Shown piece after piece: positions 1-6,366 of a DNA stretch of 15,709 nucleotides. The position numbers and the translations under genes were made by a program. The notes under the pieces are model-generated. The model did not search any database, was not told the DNA's origin, and worked only from the letters and a program-made list of their open reading frames with translations. This stretch comes from an uncultured Oscillospiraceae bacterium (GTDB lineage Bacteria > Bacillota > Clostridia > Oscillospirales > Acutalibacteraceae). How positions within the stretch are numbered: position 1 is the first letter of the stretch; each line of letters begins with the position of its first letter. The stretch covers positions 1 through 15,709 of the forward strand of contig URGH01000062.1 of the NCBI GenBank assembly GCA_900547305.1, read 5' to 3'.

Positions 1-174
1 TGCGGCGCAAAACTGCTCGTTTTCCACCCTGAATTCCAGCTTACCGACAGTCAGAATAATCAGCAAAAAGCATTTGTCTTTTATGTCAATATTCTGAAGG
101 CGGTCATTTCTAACGCACTCAATTTTTGCAACCTTGCCTTCGTTATATTTTCTGCCTACCGTTATGTGCTGCAT
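1..174 (-). CDS. Partial regulator-like protein, probable AraC-family N-terminal domain (cut by window edge)
   Basis: Only the first 58 codons are present; the gene runs off the left edge. It starts at the ATG read leftward from 174, and the frame is open to base 1. The visible protein begins MQHITVGRKY and has alternating hydrophobic stretches (LLIILTVGKLEFRV, residues 38-50) like the beta strands of the cupin-like sensor domain that starts many AraC-type transcription factors. No DNA-binding domain is visible, so the family call rests on pattern only. A sigma-A-like promoter lies 25-53 bases upstream, which supports this start. The frame also stays open upstream to a stop at 238-240, including a GTG codon, but that stretch contains the promoter. 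The AAGGCG about 11 bases before the ATG is a weak ribosome site. It could instead be another small beta-rich protein. Confidence 0.45.
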   Translation of the reverse strand, partial: MQHITVGRKYNEGKVAKIECVRNDRLQNIDIKDKCFLLIILTVGKLEFRVENEQFCAA

Positions 175-198
175 ACTATCCCACGCCTTGCTAAAATT

Positions 199-227
199 AT
201 TGTAACATAATACAGCGGACTGCACAA
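199..227 (-). promoter_or_regulatory. Sigma-A-type promoter of the partial regulator gene
   Basis: Read leftward, the -35 box TTGTGC (222-227) and the -10 box TACAAT (199-204) are separated by exactly 17 bases. The predicted transcript would start near 192 and reach the ATG at 174 after a short leader. Four of six bases match the -35 consensus and five of six the -10 consensus. Confidence 0.5.
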
Positions 228-289
228 CAGCAAATCTTTATCCGATTAACAATATCTTTTATCTGATTTTAAATGTCGATATTTTATTG

Positions 290-318
290 TTGCTATAATC
301 AAAACAATATGTTATAAT
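290..318 (+). promoter_or_regulatory. Sigma-A-type promoter upstream of the uncharacterised gene at 380
   Basis: The -35 box TTGCTA (290-295) and a perfect -10 box TATAAT (313-318) are spaced by 17 bases in AT-rich DNA. Transcription would begin near 325, giving a leader of about 55 bases before the gene at 380. A second TATAAT-like run (294-299) overlaps the -35 box. This promoter and the one at 199-227 point in opposite directions, so the two genes are transcribed divergently. Confidence 0.55.
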
Positions 319-379
319 TTATCTGTAAACGGGGACGGCACCCATAACAAAAAACAGCTTTACATCATTTACGCAGGGG

Positions 380-922
380 ATGATACCCATAGAAAAAAAC
401 ATTATTGTAGTAGATGAAAAAGGAAATGAATATGAAGCGACCTACCCTAAAAGGGCGAAAGGTCTTGTTAAAAACGGCAGGGCGCATTTTATAGAAGAAA
501 ACAAAATATGCTTGTTGTGCCCGCCGAATTTAAAATCGGAGGATAACAATATGTCAAACACACAGGCGACAAAAGCTAATGATAAATTAACAATCAAATA
601 TGTTCTTGATAAAATAGAACAGATAATAAATGACACTGAATATATTCACAGTGCGTTAGAGCAGCTTGCCCTAATGCCGAAATCCGACCCCGGCGATATT
701 GCAGGTCAGGAAAAAGCAAAAGCCATAGGCGAGATTGTTCGCTGCAGGGAGGCAACAAACCAACAGGCGCTGAAGTTTTATGAAAAAATGTATGATGATT
801 TAACCGATAAGAAAACCTTAAAGGACAAGGCTCTTGCAGCGCTTGAAAAATGTTCGGGTAATGATGAACAAATGGAAAAATTATCCGGCATAATGACCGA
901 AATAGGTTTTTTGGAAGAATAG
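380..922 (+). CDS. Uncharacterised two-part clostridial protein
   Basis: This is a 180-residue soluble protein that I cannot assign to a named family. Residues 1-50 form a compact segment with a run of basic residues (YPKRAKGLVKNGRA, 22-35) followed by NKICLLCPP (41-49). I associate this type of segment with hypothetical clostridial proteins, from memory and not from a search. A linker (about 51-65) precedes a mostly helical C-terminal part (70-180) rich in Lys, Glu and Ala. There is no signal peptide or membrane segment. The start is uncertain: the purine-rich AGGGG directly abuts the ATG at 380, which is too close for good initiation, and it is better spaced for the ATA codon at 389. In contrast, a strong GGAGG lies 8 bases before the in-frame ATG at 551 (Met58), so a shorter product of the C-terminal part alone is likely made as well. 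It is followed by two terminators and stands alone. Confidence 0.75.
   Translation: MIPIEKNIIVVDEKGNEYEATYPKRAKGLVKNGRAHFIEENKICLLCPPNLKSEDNNMSNTQATKANDKLTIKYVLDKIEQIINDTEYIHSALEQLALMPKSDPGDIAGQEKAKAIGEIVRCREATNQQALKFYEKMYDDLTDKKTLKDKALAALEKCSGNDEQMEKLSGIMTEIGFLEE
538..553 (+). promoter_or_regulatory. Strong internal ribosome binding site before in-frame Met58
   Basis: GGAGG sits 8 bases upstream of the ATG at 551-553, inside and in frame with the gene at 380-922. It is a better Shine-Dalgarno site than the one at the annotated start. It falls exactly at the linker between the N-terminal basic segment and the helical part, so the second part could be translated as a separate 123-residue protein. 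Confidence 0.5.
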
Positions 923-940
923 AATAAAGGTCTAAGTTTC

Positions 941-975
941 GGCGGCGAGGGGTAGCCTTCGCCGCCGTTGTATTA
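941..975 (+). terminator. Rho-independent terminator of the uncharacterised gene
   Basis: An 11-base-pair GC-rich stem (941-951 with 956-966, one G-U pair) closes a four-base loop. It is followed by a T-rich but interrupted tail. It starts 18 bases after the stop codon of the gene at 380-922. The tail is weaker than a canonical T-run, and the second hairpin at 1029-1072 may act as a backup. Confidence 0.6.
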
Positions 976-1028
976 TATCTTGTAGGTTAATATTATAATG
1001 TCAGTTTAAATTATTTATAAAAACAAAT

Positions 1029-1072
1029 AATCCGAACGCGTCGCATATTATGACAGTGTTCGGATTTTTTTA
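1029..1072 (+). terminator. Second terminator hairpin
   Basis: AATCCGAAC (1029-1037) pairs with GTTCGGATT (1058-1066) around a 20-base loop and is followed by a T-run. It lies between the rightward gene at 380-922 and the leftward tRNA unit, so it may insulate both; the reverse-strand tail is also fairly T-rich. Confidence 0.6.
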
Positions 1073-1077
1073 TTTTG

Positions 1078-1112
1078 AGGTAAGAGTGAAGAGGTAAGAG
1101 GTAAAAAGTAAA
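1078..1112. repeat. Short tandem heptamer repeats
   Basis: Five consecutive seven-base units are visible: AGGTAAG, AGTGAAG, AGGTAAG, AGGTAAA, AAGTAAA. The first and third copies are identical; the others differ by one to two bases. The tract lies between two terminators and is not in any gene. Confidence 0.6.
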
Positions 1113-1143
1113 AATCCCGCTCACTTTTGTGAACGGGATTTTT
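1110..1143 (-). terminator. Terminator of the tRNA-Ala unit
   Basis: A ten-pair stem (1110-1119 with 1134-1143), one mismatch and four further pairs close a TTTT loop (1125-1128). Read leftward, the stem ends in TTTTT followed by a second T-run, so it acts as the terminator just after the tRNA CCA end. The flanking A and T runs make it usable in both directions. Confidence 0.7.
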
Positions 1144-1218
1144 GGTGGAGCATAGCGGGATCGAACCGCTGACCTCTACACTGCCAGTGTAGCGCTCTCC
1201 CAGCTGAGCTAATGCCCC
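1143..1218 (-). tRNA. tRNA-Ala (anticodon GGC)
   Basis: The leftward strand folds into a full cloverleaf of 76 bases including an encoded CCA end (1143-1145). The acceptor stem is GGGGCAT paired with ATGCTCC, and the third pair is G-U, the identity element of alanine tRNA. The D arm contains AGCTGGGA. The anticodon loop is CTGGCAG on a CTACA/TGTAG stem, giving anticodon GGC, which reads GCC. The T arm has GGTTCGATCC. It has its own promoter and terminator and is not part of a tRNA cluster here. Confidence 0.95.
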
Positions 1219-1236
1219 GAAAAATGTATTGTTCTT

Positions 1237-1265
1237 ATTCTATCATATATTATTTGAAATTTCAA
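1237..1265 (-). promoter_or_regulatory. Sigma-A promoter of the tRNA-Ala gene
   Basis: Read leftward, the -35 box TTGAAA (1260-1265) and the -10 box TAGAAT (1237-1242) are spaced by 17 bases. The predicted start near 1230 would give a leader of roughly a dozen bases before the mature tRNA 5' end at 1218. Confidence 0.7.
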
Positions 1266-1311
1266 GAGTTTTTTTAATAGAATTCAAAAAAGATTTTTAT
1301 AATTTCACTAT

Positions 1312-1340
1312 GAATATTGAGGACAACCCCGTCATAGTAT
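1312..1340 (+). promoter_or_regulatory. Sigma-E-type promoter of the spoIIIA operon
   Basis: The sequence GAATATT (1312-1318) matches the sigma-E -35 consensus (K-M-ATATT). After exactly 14 bases comes CATAGTAT (1333-1340), matching the sigma-E -10 consensus CATACAnT in six of eight positions. Sigma-E is the mother-cell factor known to drive spoIIIA in Bacillus. Transcription would start near 1347, directly at the ribosome site GAGGTGA (1347-1353), so the leader is very short. No convincing sigma-A promoter was seen nearby. Confidence 0.7.
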
Positions 1341-1360
1341 TTATTGAGAGGTGACGGTGA

Positions 1361-2296
1361 ATGGAAAGGAAAAAGCGTTTTGACAACGCGCTTTACGGAG
1401 TAAGCCCCAAAATACGGAATGTTCTTGAAAAATTACCCGAAAGGGTTAAGGAAAGTACCGAGGAAATACGGCTGCGGGCGGGGCTGCCGGTGGCGCTCAC
1501 GGTGGGCGGAGACACGGTGTTTGTGCTTGAAAACGGACAAATATCCTTTTGCCTGACGCGCGGGCTTTTAAAGGCGGATGTATCGGAGCTTGCCGAGAGT
1601 TTTAAACTGCTTTGCAAAAGCTCTGTTTATGCGCATACAGAGGAGCTTAAAAACGGGTACATAAGGCTGCGCGGCGGCAACCGCGCGGGCGTTTGCGGCA
1701 CTTTGAACGAAAACGGAAATATGAGCGATATTTCATCGGTAAATATACGAATAGCGCACGAAATACCGGGGGCTGCTAACGATATTGTGCGGGCGTATAA
1801 GCCGGGCGGATTGCTTATAGCAGGCCCGCCCGGCAGCGGCAAAACCACCGTTTTGCGCGACCTTATAAGGCAGCTTGCGGGCGGTGTTTGCGGGAAGATA
1901 TACCGCATAGCGGTTATTGACAGCCGCGGCGAAATATCGGGTAGCTTTGACGGAAAATGCGGCAATGATTTGGGCGCGGGCAGCGATGTTTTGCTTACAA
2001 CCGATAAAGCGGCGGGAATTGAAATGGCAGTGCGCACAATGTTTCCCGATATAGTGGCGTTTGACGAAATAGGAAACGAGGCGGAGCTGAAACGCGTCAG
2101 CGAAAGCTTTTGCAGCGGCGTTGATATTATAACCACCGCGCACGCGGGCAGCATAGCCGACCTTAAACGCCGCAGAATAACCGCCGCGCTTATAGACAGC
2201 GGTGCTGTTGCCAATATCGCTATGCTGCCCGAAATTCACGGCGGCACCGTAAAAATTATAAACGCCGAGGAGCTTGAAAATGGAGTGGCTGTTTAA
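1361..2296 (+). CDS. spoIIIAA: Stage III sporulation protein AA, ATPase
   Basis: This is the ATPase of the SpoIIIA complex. It is related to the secretion ATPases of type II and type IV systems and acts at the mother-cell face of the outer forespore membrane. The 311 residues match the usual length of about 307. The Walker A motif GPPGSGKT is at 155-162 and the Walker B-like IVAFDEIG at 231-238; a conserved basic and glycine-rich stretch (RLRGGNRAGVCG, 102-113) precedes them. There is no membrane segment. It is first in the operon, 20 bases after a sigma-E-type promoter, with ribosome site GAGGTGA seven bases before the ATG. Its last 17 bases overlap spoIIIAB, so the two are probably translationally coupled. 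It should be expressed only in the mother cell after engulfment begins. Confidence 0.95.
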   Translation: MERKKRFDNALYGVSPKIRNVLEKLPERVKESTEEIRLRAGLPVALTVGGDTVFVLENGQISFCLTRGLLKADVSELAESFKLLCKSSVYAHTEELKNGYIRLRGGNRAGVCGTLNENGNMSDISSVNIRIAHEIPGAANDIVRAYKPGGLLIAGPPGSGKTTVLRDLIRQLAGGVCGKIYRIAVIDSRGEISGSFDGKCGNDLGAGSDVLLTTDKAAGIEMAVRTMFPDIVAFDEIGNEAELKRVSESFCSGVDIITTAHAGSIADLKRRRITAALIDSGAVANIAMLPEIHGGTVKIINAEELENGVAV

Positions 2297-2732
2297 GCTG
2301 TGCGGGTCGGTAATGGTGGTGGCGGCTTCTTTTGCGGCGGGGTATATGAAATCGTACGAGCTGCGGCAGCGTAAGAAGCGGCTTGCCGATTTGTGCCGAG
2401 GGCTTACATCTCTTAAAGAGCGCATACGAATGGGCGGCGGCGAAATTGAAAGGCTTGTTACAGAGAGCTTTGAAAACGGGCTTATTAAAGCGGACGGCGG
2501 CTTTTCGGTGGACGGCAGATGGCTTGATGAAAAAGATGTCGCCCTTATTTACGAATATTTGACCGATATAGGTATGACCGATTCGGAAAGCGAATACAAC
2601 CGAACCGAGCTTTACATAAGGCTGCTTTCAAAAAACCGCGACGAGGCAGAAGAAAAATGCGTGGAGCTTTGCCGCGTTTATAACGCGGCGGGGCTGCTCG
2701 GCGGAATATTTATTTGCATTTTTTTCTTGTAG
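2280..2732 (+). CDS. spoIIIAB: Stage III sporulation protein AB
   Basis: SpoIIIAB is a membrane component of the channel platform, similar in fold to the cytoplasmic domain of GspF-type secretion proteins. The 150-residue protein has an N-terminal membrane segment (about 5-22), a charged helical middle with the conserved RIRMGGGEIERL region (48-59), and a short hydrophobic C-terminal segment (about 136-150) ending right at the stop. I chose the ATG at 2280 over the TTG at 2274, because GAGGAG (2267-2272) is seven bases from the ATG but only one from the TTG. The gene overlaps spoIIIAA by 17 bases and ends 9 bases before spoIIIAC. Confidence 0.92.
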   Translation: MEWLFKLCGSVMVVAASFAAGYMKSYELRQRKKRLADLCRGLTSLKERIRMGGGEIERLVTESFENGLIKADGGFSVDGRWLDEKDVALIYEYLTDIGMTDSESEYNRTELYIRLLSKNRDEAEEKCVELCRVYNAAGLLGGIFICIFFL

Positions 2733-2741
2733 GTGAAGTAA

Positions 2742-2936
2742 ATGGACGTTGATTTTATTTTCAGAATAGCCGCAATAGGCATTATTGTAACGGTGCTTAA
2801 TTTGGTGCTTGTGCGCTCCGGCAGGGAGGACCAGGCAATGCTTACCACCCTTGCGGGGCTTGTGGTGGTGCTGCTTATGGTGGTAAACGCGATAGCGGGG
2901 CTTTTTACAACCGTAAAAAGTCTGTTCGGGCTTTAA
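2742..2936 (+). CDS. spoIIIAC: Stage III sporulation protein AC
   Basis: This is a very small (64-residue) integral membrane protein of the SpoIIIA complex, of the usual size for the family. Two hydrophobic segments (about 5-24 and 33-58) are linked by the short polar turn RSGREDQA. Such small two-helix proteins are thought to build the export platform together with SpoIIIAD. Ribosome site TAGGTGA lies five bases before the ATG. Its stop codon is one base before the spoIIIAD start. Confidence 0.93.
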   Translation: MDVDFIFRIAAIGIIVTVLNLVLVRSGREDQAMLTTLAGLVVVLLMVVNAIAGLFTTVKSLFGL

Positions 2937-2937
2937 A

Positions 2938-3324
2938 ATGGAAGTATTTAAAATTTTGGCGGTCTGCCTTATAACCGCAATATTGGCAATAGTTTTAAAA
3001 GAACACAGGGGAGATTACGCGCTTGTGCTGGTGCTTGCGGGCGGCGTTACGGTTACTTGTTTCGTAATAAAAAGCATTGTAGGCCCCATAGGCTATTTAA
3101 AGCAGCTGCTTTATGATAACGGAATAAAAATGCAATATTTTTCGGTGGCGCTGAAAGCTCTGGGCATAGGCTACATAACCGGCTTTATAGCCGACGCATG
3201 CCGCGACGGGGGACAGGCAAGCCTTGCGGGAAAAGCGGAGCTTGCGGGGAAATGCGCGGTTTTTATTTTGGTGCTGCCGCTTATAGCCTCAATACTTGAA
3301 ACGGCTTTGGGATTTTTAAAATGA
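2938..3324 (+). CDS. spoIIIAD: Stage III sporulation protein AD
   Basis: SpoIIIAD is a small membrane protein of 128 residues (about 133 in Bacillus). Hydrophobic segments lie at about 4-20, 28-46 and 106-127, and the middle holds the conserved stretch YFSVALKALGIGYITGF (about 67-83) followed by an acidic and glycine-rich loop with two GKAELAGK-like turns. No clear ribosome site is seen before the ATG; the start is one base after the spoIIIAC stop, which suggests translational coupling. Its end overlaps the spoIIIAE start in an ATGA. Confidence 0.92.
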   Translation: MEVFKILAVCLITAILAIVLKEHRGDYALVLVLAGGVTVTCFVIKSIVGPIGYLKQLLYDNGIKMQYFSVALKALGIGYITGFIADACRDGGQASLAGKAELAGKCAVFILVLPLIASILETALGFLK

Positions 3325-4454
3325 AATTTAAAAAAGTATTTTTAACGCTTATTTTACTGCTGCTTCTTTTCCCGATTGCGGTGTCTGCCGCCGAAACGGA
3401 CGGCGAACAGCTTTACAGCGAGCAGTATTACGACAGCGGCGCGGATAAGCTTACCGATTTTTTGCCCGACGGCACACGCGAATATTTTGAAAAGAACGGC
3501 ATTGACCCGTCGGATTACGGCTGGGTAGGCTCGCTTAATTCGCAAAACGTATTTTCGCATATTCTGGAGTTTTTAAAAAGCGGAGCGAAAACGCCGCTTA
3601 AAAGCGGGGCGGCAATAACCGCCGTAATTCTTATATCCGCCGCATTTTCTTCAGCCGAAATAAAAAGCAGCGCCGTGCAAACGGCGATATACGCCGCGGT
3701 AACCGCGGCAGCGGCAATTATAGCGGGGCCTGTTTATGCTTCTATAAAAGCAGGTGTTGATGCAATGAAGGGCCTGAGCGTTTTTATGCTCGGCTTTATA
3801 CCCGTGTTCGCTGTTATAGTGGCGGCTTCTGGCGGGGCGGCAACCTCGGTTTCAATGAGCGCGCTGTTGTTAACGGCGGCGCAGGGGGTCTCCTACATTT
3901 CAAGCTTTGCGGTGCTGCCGCTTATGGGCGGGTATCTTGCGGTGAGCATAAGTTCCTCGGTATCTCCGCTTATGGAAAGGTCGGGAATAGCCGAAACGGT
4001 TAAAAAGCTCGCGCTTTGGATAACCGCCTTTATCTCTACGGTTTTTGCGGGAATTTTAGGTATACAAACCGCCGTTAATTCCTCCGCCGATACACTCACC
4101 GCTAAAACCGCGCGGTTTATTATAGGCAGCTCGGTGCCTGTTGCTGGGGGAGTGCTTTCAGAGGCGCTCGGCACGGTAACGGCGTCGGTCACCTTGCTTA
4201 AATCTTCGGTAGGCATATACGGCGCGGCGGCGTGCGCGGCAATACTTTTGCCGCTTATAACCGAGCTGCTTATGTGGCGGGCGGTGCTGCTTATAACCGC
4301 AGGTGTGGCGGGTCTTTTTTCGCTGCCGCAAATATCGGGGCTTTTAAAGGCGGTGGATTCTATGATGTCGGTACTGCTGGGAATAATTTTAATGGTGGGG
4401 GCTATGTTTGTAATATCCCTTGCGGTGGTGGTATCGACCGGGAGGGCAAGATGA
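3321..4454 (+). CDS. spoIIIAE: Stage III sporulation protein AE, polytopic membrane protein
   Basis: This is the large membrane protein of the SpoIIIA channel, 377 residues. A signal peptide (1-23, ending in VSA before AETD) leads into a soluble, acidic segment of about 70 residues (24-90). The rest is strongly hydrophobic, with about eight membrane segments (roughly 96-112, 119-142, 151-171, 177-198, 200-213, 228-248, 300-330 and 347-371). The length is slightly under that of the Bacillus protein. It joins spoIIIAD through an ATGA overlap and spoIIIAF through another, so the genes are co-translated. The very basic tail STGRAR is probably cytoplasmic. Confidence 0.92.
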   Translation: MKFKKVFLTLILLLLLFPIAVSAAETDGEQLYSEQYYDSGADKLTDFLPDGTREYFEKNGIDPSDYGWVGSLNSQNVFSHILEFLKSGAKTPLKSGAAITAVILISAAFSSAEIKSSAVQTAIYAAVTAAAAIIAGPVYASIKAGVDAMKGLSVFMLGFIPVFAVIVAASGGAATSVSMSALLLTAAQGVSYISSFAVLPLMGGYLAVSISSSVSPLMERSGIAETVKKLALWITAFISTVFAGILGIQTAVNSSADTLTAKTARFIIGSSVPVAGGVLSEALGTVTASVTLLKSSVGIYGAAACAAILLPLITELLMWRAVLLITAGVAGLFSLPQISGLLKAVDSMMSVLLGIILMVGAMFVISLAVVVSTGRAR

Positions 4455-4891
4455 ACGCTTTTTCCGCTTTTGCGGCGGCTTTGTGCGCCGCCTGCGTGCT
4501 TATTGGCGCGCTGCATTTAATAACGCCCGACGGCGCTATGTCAAAGCCTGTGAAATACGCTTTAAGCGTGGTGTTTGTAATATCGGTTATGGCGGCGGCT
4601 GCAATACCGCTTAAAAAAATAAGTATTGATTTTGCCGCGCCCGACTATGAGGAATATTCAGAGGAAAGCCTGTATGCAACCTCTGCCGAGTATGTTTACG
4701 GTCAGCTTTTGAAAAACGCGGGTATAGAATTTACAAAAATTACAGTTTGTACGGATAAATCGGACGACGGCAGCATAATAATTAGTAAGGTTACGGTTTT
4801 TTCGGGGCAAAACGCCGCCGAAATAAAGCGTGCGCTTGGTGTCGTGGCGGAAAATTACGAGGTAGAAGTTGTAAATGGACAGATTGATTGA
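4451..4891 (+). CDS. spoIIIAF: Stage III sporulation protein AF
   Basis: SpoIIIAF is a membrane-anchored member of the complex with a soluble domain related to the ring-building modules of secretion systems. The 146 residues have two membrane segments (about 4-20 and 33-52), the PVKYALSVVFVISV region being typical. A soluble domain of about 85 residues follows (61-146), with alternating strand-like segments (FTKITVCT, GSIIISKVTVFS, YEVEVV). The Bacillus protein is longer (about 206), so the C-terminal domain is compact here. The frame is open upstream to 4232, but the ATG at 4451 has GGAGG five bases before it and forms an ATGA overlap with the end of spoIIIAE. It overlaps spoIIIAG by 17 bases. 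Confidence 0.88.
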   Translation: MNAFSAFAAALCAACVLIGALHLITPDGAMSKPVKYALSVVFVISVMAAAAIPLKKISIDFAAPDYEEYSEESLYATSAEYVYGQLLKNAGIEFTKITVCTDKSDDGSIIISKVTVFSGQNAAEIKRALGVVAENYEVEVVNGQID

Positions 4892-5426
4892 AAAAATAAC
4901 GGGTGCGGTGAAAAATCCCAAAATACTTATAGCCCTGGGGCTTACGGGAATATTGCTTATATGTCTGCCCTCTTTTTTCGGGGGGAAGAAGAAAACCGAG
5001 ACTAAGGAAAGCGGAGAAATAAGTATTGAGGAATACCGCGCGGGGCTTGAAAAAAACGTTGAAGAAATTGTGAGCAGTATAACCGGCAGCAAAAACGTTA
5101 AGGTGGTAATAACGCTTGAAAGCGGGATTATATATTCATACGCCGATACAAACGAGGGCACATCCGCCAATAAAACCGGCAGCGGGCAGGAGAGCACAAG
5201 CAGCGAATCAAAACAGAGCTACATAACCGTTAAAACGGCGGACGGCGGCGAGCAGGCGCTGCTTATTACTACCGAAATGCCGCAGGTGCGCGGGGTGGCT
5301 GTTGTTTGCGAGGGGGGCGACGATGAGATTATTAACGAGAAGATTACAAACGCCGTAACGGCGGCGCTTAATATTACATCAAAAAGAGTATACATAGCGG
5401 GAGGAAGCTTTAATGAAAAAAGGTAA
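4875..5426 (+). CDS. spoIIIAG: Stage III sporulation protein AG, ring-forming channel protein
   Basis: SpoIIIAG forms a large ring in the space between mother cell and forespore; its ring domain is of the FliF/EscJ type. The 183-residue protein has a short cytoplasmic start, one membrane segment (about 17-36) and a charged linker. The ring-building domain lies at about 48-176 (EEYRAGLEKNVEEIVSSITG, 52-71; VKVVITLES, 75-83; VRGVAVVCEGGDD, 138-150). A Ser, Thr and Gly-rich insertion at 92-113 separates two strands, as expected for the family, which has an extended beta insertion here. The Bacillus protein has 229 residues, so this one is trimmed. The ribosome site GAGGTAGAAG precedes the ATG, inside the end of spoIIIAF. 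Confidence 0.92.
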   Translation: MDRLIEKITGAVKNPKILIALGLTGILLICLPSFFGGKKKTETKESGEISIEEYRAGLEKNVEEIVSSITGSKNVKVVITLESGIIYSYADTNEGTSANKTGSGQESTSSESKQSYITVKTADGGEQALLITTEMPQVRGVAVVCEGGDDEIINEKITNAVTAALNITSKRVYIAGGSFNEKR

Positions 5427-5952
5427 AGTATTCGGAAAAAGTCAGATTGTGGTGGCGGTAATGCTGCTTGCGCTGGGCGGCGCTATATGGCTTAATATGA
5501 AGTATACGCCGTCATCGGGGAAATATCTCGGCGAGGCGTCCTATGTCAGCGGGAAAAACAGTGTTTCGGCGGTTGAGACCTCTGCCAAGGCGGAAAAAAC
5601 TACGGGAGATTATTTCACAGATGTGAAAAAAGAGCGCGAAAGCAACCGTAAAAAAGCGCAGGAAAGCATTGAAGAAACGCTTAAAAGCGCAAAGATTACA
5701 GACGCCGATAAAAAGTCGGCGCTTGCTAAAATAGAGGAACTGGCCGACCGTAGCGAGCACGAAAGCAATATTGAGGCGCTGCTTAAAGCCAAGGGCTTTG
5801 AAAAGGCTATCGCCGTTATAGGCGACAGCGGAATCAACGTGGTTGTAAAGTCGGAGGGGTTAACTTCCGCACAGACTTTGCAAATTCAGGATATAATTAC
5901 GGCGGAGACAAATATAGCTCTTGCAAATATTAAGATAGTTCCCGTGAAATAA
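5413..5952 (+). CDS. spoIIIAH: Stage III sporulation protein AH, SpoIIQ-binding ring protein
   Basis: SpoIIIAH is the mother-cell protein that crosses to meet SpoIIQ from the forespore and zips the two membranes together. The 179 residues hold one membrane segment (about 10-28), a Lys, Ser and Glu-rich linker (33-75), a helix-rich stretch (76-115) and a ring-building domain at about 100-179 that ends in a strand (NIALANIKIVPVK). The Bacillus protein has 218 residues; the shorter linker accounts for the difference. GGGAGG lies just before the ATG, which falls within the last 14 bases of spoIIIAG. It is the last gene of the operon; no spoIIQ gene is in the window. No terminator hairpin is seen before the next promoter. 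Confidence 0.92.
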   Translation: MKKGKVFGKSQIVVAVMLLALGGAIWLNMKYTPSSGKYLGEASYVSGKNSVSAVETSAKAEKTTGDYFTDVKKERESNRKKAQESIEETLKSAKITDADKKSALAKIEELADRSEHESNIEALLKAKGFEKAIAVIGDSGINVVVKSEGLTSAQTLQIQDIITAETNIALANIKIVPVK

Positions 5953-5955
5953 AAC

Positions 5956-5983
5956 TTGTGTTATTGAAAAAATGTGTTATAAT
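5956..5983 (+). promoter_or_regulatory. Sigma-A promoter of the asp23-family gene
   Basis: The boxes TTGTGT (5956-5961) and TATAAT (5978-5983) are 16 bases apart, starting four bases after the spoIIIAH stop codon. The next gene can therefore be expressed in growing cells independently of the sporulation operon. The leader is about 28 bases. Confidence 0.6.
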
Positions 5984-6018
5984 ATACCTATAAAGTATAT
6001 TACACGGAGGGATTATCC

Positions 6019-6363
6019 ATGGAAGATAAAAAGACCGCGCTTTCCGTAAGCACAGATGTTCTTGAAAAAATGGCGGAAATTGCCGCAAAGGAAGTTGACG
6101 GCGTTGCCGGACTTTCCAAAAAGGCAATGGATATTAAGGGCATAGTAAAAACGAAAAACGCATTTAAGGGCGTTAAGGTGGAAACGGTTAACGGCGCTAT
6201 TGAAATAAGCGCTTATATCTGCCTTAAGGCAGACGCTAAGGTTAAGGAAACCGCCGAGCGCGTTCAGGAAAACATAAAGGATAAAATTCAGACTATGACC
6301 GGCAGCGCCGTAACCAAGGTAAACGTTCAGGTTGCGGATATTGAAATTAAAGACGAAGAATAA
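6019..6363 (+). CDS. Asp23/Gls24 family envelope stress response protein
   Basis: This 114-residue soluble protein belongs to the Asp23 family, whose members include Staphylococcus Asp23 and Bacillus YqhY and YloU. Some members are linked to envelope stress and fatty-acid synthesis. The typical pattern is visible: LSVSTDVLEKMAEIAAKEVDGVAGL (8-32, helix then a Val-Asp-Gly turn), then strands around VKVETVNGAIEIS and the closing VTKVNVQVADIEI. There is no signal or membrane segment. Ribosome site CGGAGGG is about eight bases before the ATG. In Bacillus the related yqhY follows spoIIIAH and accBC; here it follows spoIIIAH directly and the acc genes are absent. It has its own promoter and terminator, so it is a single-gene unit. 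Confidence 0.9.
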   Translation: MEDKKTALSVSTDVLEKMAEIAAKEVDGVAGLSKKAMDIKGIVKTKNAFKGVKVETVNGAIEISAYICLKADAKVKETAERVQENIKDKIQTMTGSAVTKVNVQVADIEIKDEE

Positions 6364-6366
6364 TAC

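Noticed and set aside
331..343. GGGGACGGCACCC before the gene at 380 as an end of an IS200-type or REP element.
   Set aside because: The motif is short, has no partner palindrome and no transposase is nearby.
1627..2425. Long open frames on the opposite strand of spoIIIAA and spoIIIAB.
   Set aside because: They are antisense shadows of GC-rich coding sequence. They have no ribosome site, and their proteins are low-complexity in Ala, Ser and Arg.
4232..4450. Upstream extension of spoIIIAF in the same frame.
   Set aside because: It overlaps spoIIIAE, its translation is a Gly, Ala and Tyr-rich shadow, and the ATG at 4451 has a good ribosome site and an ATGA junction.
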